DNA of 16,470 bases from DATKMP01 sp035541775. Its GTDB lineage: Bacteria > Bacteroidota > Ignavibacteria > UBA10030. Positions 15,015-16,470 of this stretch are shown piece by piece. The stretch is taken from positions 1 through 16,470 of the forward strand of contig DATKMP010000103.1 in the NCBI GenBank assembly GCA_035541775.1. The letters run 5' to 3'. Positions within the stretch are counted from its first letter, which is position 1, and each line of letters opens with the position of its first letter. A program made the translations under genes and the position numbers. The notes below the pieces were generated by a model. That model made no database searches and was not told where the DNA came from. It saw nothing but the letters and a program-made list of their open reading frames with translations.

Positions 15015-16007
15015 TTACAAATCGTGCTTCGGATAGACAATGCCGCATTGCTTACGGATTTCATCCATTGTGCCGATAAGCTGCAAACTGTCGCTCCAGT
15101 TCCACAAATCGCTTTGTGTTTTTCCGGCAAGAATGCACGCTGCTGCTTCTTGTGCTTCGTATTCATAGCCGTTGGCTTTAAATTCAAACGGGAAAAAATC
15201 TTCACGTCCATCGCGATACACAACTTTGACATTGCCGGGGCAGAAGAACCATGGCGTAAGGACGATTTTTCCTTTCGTGCCATGAATTTCGGACATTACC
15301 GGTGTATCGCCGTGGAAGGAAGAGTACATAATCGAAAGCAAATCTTTTTCATACTGGAACGTGTAGCTGCAACTGTTATCGCCGCCCTGAACATCCAAGC
15401 CCGCCATAGCAGAAATTTTCTTCGGCGCTCCAAGCAGGAGCAAGGTTAGAAAAATATTATAAATGCCGGTATCCAGTACAGTGCCGCCGCAGAGTTCAAT
15501 ATTGTAATGCCTGTATTCCGGTCCGTGATCCGATATAATAGAAAAGAATGCCGTCATCAGCTTTACATCGCCGATTTTTCCGGAATCGACTAGTTCTTTC
15601 GTCTTGATGACGTTGGGAAGAAACCTGCTCCAAAGCGCTTCCATCAAAAAAAGATTGCGCTCTTTTGCTTCGCGGAACATTTGCTCTTCTTCTTTTGTAT
15701 TGACGCCCATCGGTTTTTCGCAGAGCACATGTTTGCCATGACGGAGTGCAGCAAGAGTGTTTTCCAAATGCAGATTATGCGGTGTTGCCACGTACACTAA
15801 ATCGACGGCAGGATCGCTCATCAATGCTTCGTAACTGCCGTACGCTTTGGGGATGTGATATTCATCGGCGAATTTTTTTGCTGTTTCTGTCGTGCGCGAG
15901 CCAACCGCATACAGCTCGGAGTTATCAACCACCTGAAGTGCTGCTGCGAGTTTGTGCGCAATCCATCCTGTGCCTAACATTCCCCACTTAATTTTTTTTG
16001 TTGCCAT
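15015..16007 (-). CDS. Gfo/Idh/MocA-family oxidoreductase, dihydrodiol-dehydrogenase-like
   Basis: A soluble NAD(P)-dependent oxidoreductase of 330 residues. The N-terminal Rossmann domain has GMLGTGWIA at 9-17, YVATPHNLH at about 72-80 and the family EKP motif CEKPM at 96-100, with Lys98 the expected catalytic lysine. The C-terminal alpha/beta domain has GGTVLDTGIYN at 174-184; Asp179 and Tyr183 correspond to the D-x3-Y arrangement of the dimeric dihydrodiol dehydrogenase branch, where Tyr acts with Lys, rather than D-x3-H. The substrate is probably a sugar or cyclic polyol but cannot be told. The ATG at 16007 is preceded by AAGGA with a suitable gap. It stands alone on this strand, and the shared terminator follows. 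Confidence 0.93.
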   Translation of the reverse strand: MATKKIKWGMLGTGWIAHKLAAALQVVDNSELYAVGSRTTETAKKFADEYHIPKAYGSYEALMSDPAVDLVYVATPHNLHLENTLAALRHGKHVLCEKPMGVNTKEEEQMFREAKERNLFLMEALWSRFLPNVIKTKELVDSGKIGDVKLMTAFFSIISDHGPEYRHYNIELCGGTVLDTGIYNIFLTLLLLGAPKKISAMAGLDVQGGDNSCSYTFQYEKDLLSIMYSSFHGDTPVMSEIHGTKGKIVLTPWFFCPGNVKVVYRDGREDFFPFEFKANGYEYEAQEAAACILAGKTQSDLWNWSDSLQLIGTMDEIRKQCGIVYPKHDL

Positions 16008-16107
16008 GATCGTTCCTTTTCATTGTTTGAGACATCGAAAAAACTCATTTATTTTTGGCAGCTGAAAGCTTTAGCGTTCGTTTCTAACAGCCGCAAAAAA
16101 TACATCA

Positions 16108-16470
16108 TCAACGTCTTTTATTCTCATCTCTTGAATTGTTGTTTTTCGGTGCGGGTTGCGGTGCCGGTTTAAAGTTTGATGTTCGTTCGGCTGCACGTTG
16201 GCGTACTTCGCTGTCACGGACTGCTGCTTGCTTTGCCGGCGCCTCCGGTGCTGGGTTCCATGTGTTCTGAGAACGCTGCTGCCATCCCTGAGGTGTGCTG
16301 CGCATAATGCTGCCGTCCGGAGCGGCGTACACATTATTCTCTTGTGTCGAAATGCGGGTATTGATTCGCGGAGCAGAAAATGCTGCAGGACGATTATCTA
16401 TTGGCGTCGGCGGCTGCGGCTTTTGTGGCTCAGTCCTTGTCGGCTGTTGAATCGGTGAAGTAGTGATAGG
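16108..16470 (-). CDS. C-terminal part of a Pro/Gln-rich protein (continues past window edge)
   Basis: The frame is open from the right edge to a TGA at 16108-16110, giving 120 visible residues; the start lies outside the window. The visible part is low in hydrophobics and rich in Pro, Gln, Asn and Arg (TEPQKPQPPTP, APRINTRIS, KPAPQPAPKNNN, ending DENKRR). One recognisable segment reads NNVYAAPDGSIMR, then GWQQRSQNTW, resembling the NNVYA-x2-DG-x-V-x-R...GWQQR tails seen at the end of some bacterial surface or secreted proteins with disordered C termini. That resemblance is from memory and the function is unknown. A GTG at 16330-16332 could start a short frame, but the uninterrupted upstream reading argues against it. 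The 100 bases between this stop and the oxidoreductase start hold no clear terminator or promoter. Confidence 0.6.
   Translation of the reverse strand, partial: PITTSPIQQPTRTEPQKPQPPTPIDNRPAAFSAPRINTRISTQENNVYAAPDGSIMRSTPQGWQQRSQNTWNPAPEAPAKQAAVRDSEVRQRAAERTSNFKPAPQPAPKNNNSRDENKRR

Overview
The window comes from a Gram-negative bacterium with a type IX secretion system. It most resembles the Ignavibacteria/Chlorobi/Calditrichota side of Bacteroidota. The main evidence is the C-terminal sorting domain of the large secreted protein, with its NFPNPFNPSTKI motif and VYNVLGQKVATL segment, which is typical of that group. Base composition looks balanced to slightly AT-rich by eye. There are no RNA genes, insertion sequences or CRISPR arrays that I can support. 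The assignment is inference from protein style, not from a marker gene.

Positions 1-7586 (+ strand) hold a high-affinity potassium uptake operon: kdpA (5' end cut off by the window edge), kdpB, a 53-codon single-span membrane protein, kdpC, a 55-codon single-span membrane protein, kdpD and kdpE. The two small genes bracket kdpC and share the pattern G-x3-GL-x2-H-[N/D]-T at the end of their membrane helix. They look like paralogues and candidate extra Kdp subunits or regulators, and are the most interesting item here. KdpDE is a complete sensor kinase/response regulator pair, and the kinase has a c-di-AMP-type motif in its USP domain.

Positions 7627-11078 (- strand, read right to left) hold a compact unit: a small DUF5668-like membrane protein, a LiaF-like membrane protein, a LytS/YehU-type histidine kinase, a LytTR response regulator and a secreted SnoaL/DUF4440-like protein. 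Gaps are at most 21 bases and three junctions overlap or nearly touch, so this looks like one operon. It resembles an envelope-stress module in which LiaF-like proteins partner a LytTR system instead of the usual LiaRS. Upstream of its first gene are two perfect 9-base direct repeats exactly 21 bases apart, placed just before a promoter with a poor -35 box. This is a good candidate for the operator of its own LytTR regulator.

Positions 11079-11365 are a divergent intergenic region carrying that promoter and, for the + strand, a canonical-looking TTGACT-N17-TATTAT promoter. This drives a 1192-residue exported protein (11366-14944) built from a signal peptide, a first seven-unit repeat domain, an Ig-like Big_5 domain, a second seven-unit VCBS/FG-GAP calcium-type propeller, two Fn3-like domains and a T9SS sorting domain. 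A strong bidirectional terminator (14967-14996) separates it from a convergent Gfo/Idh/MocA oxidoreductase of dihydrodiol-dehydrogenase type (15015-16007, - strand). The right edge holds the C-terminal part of a Pro/Gln-rich protein on the - strand.
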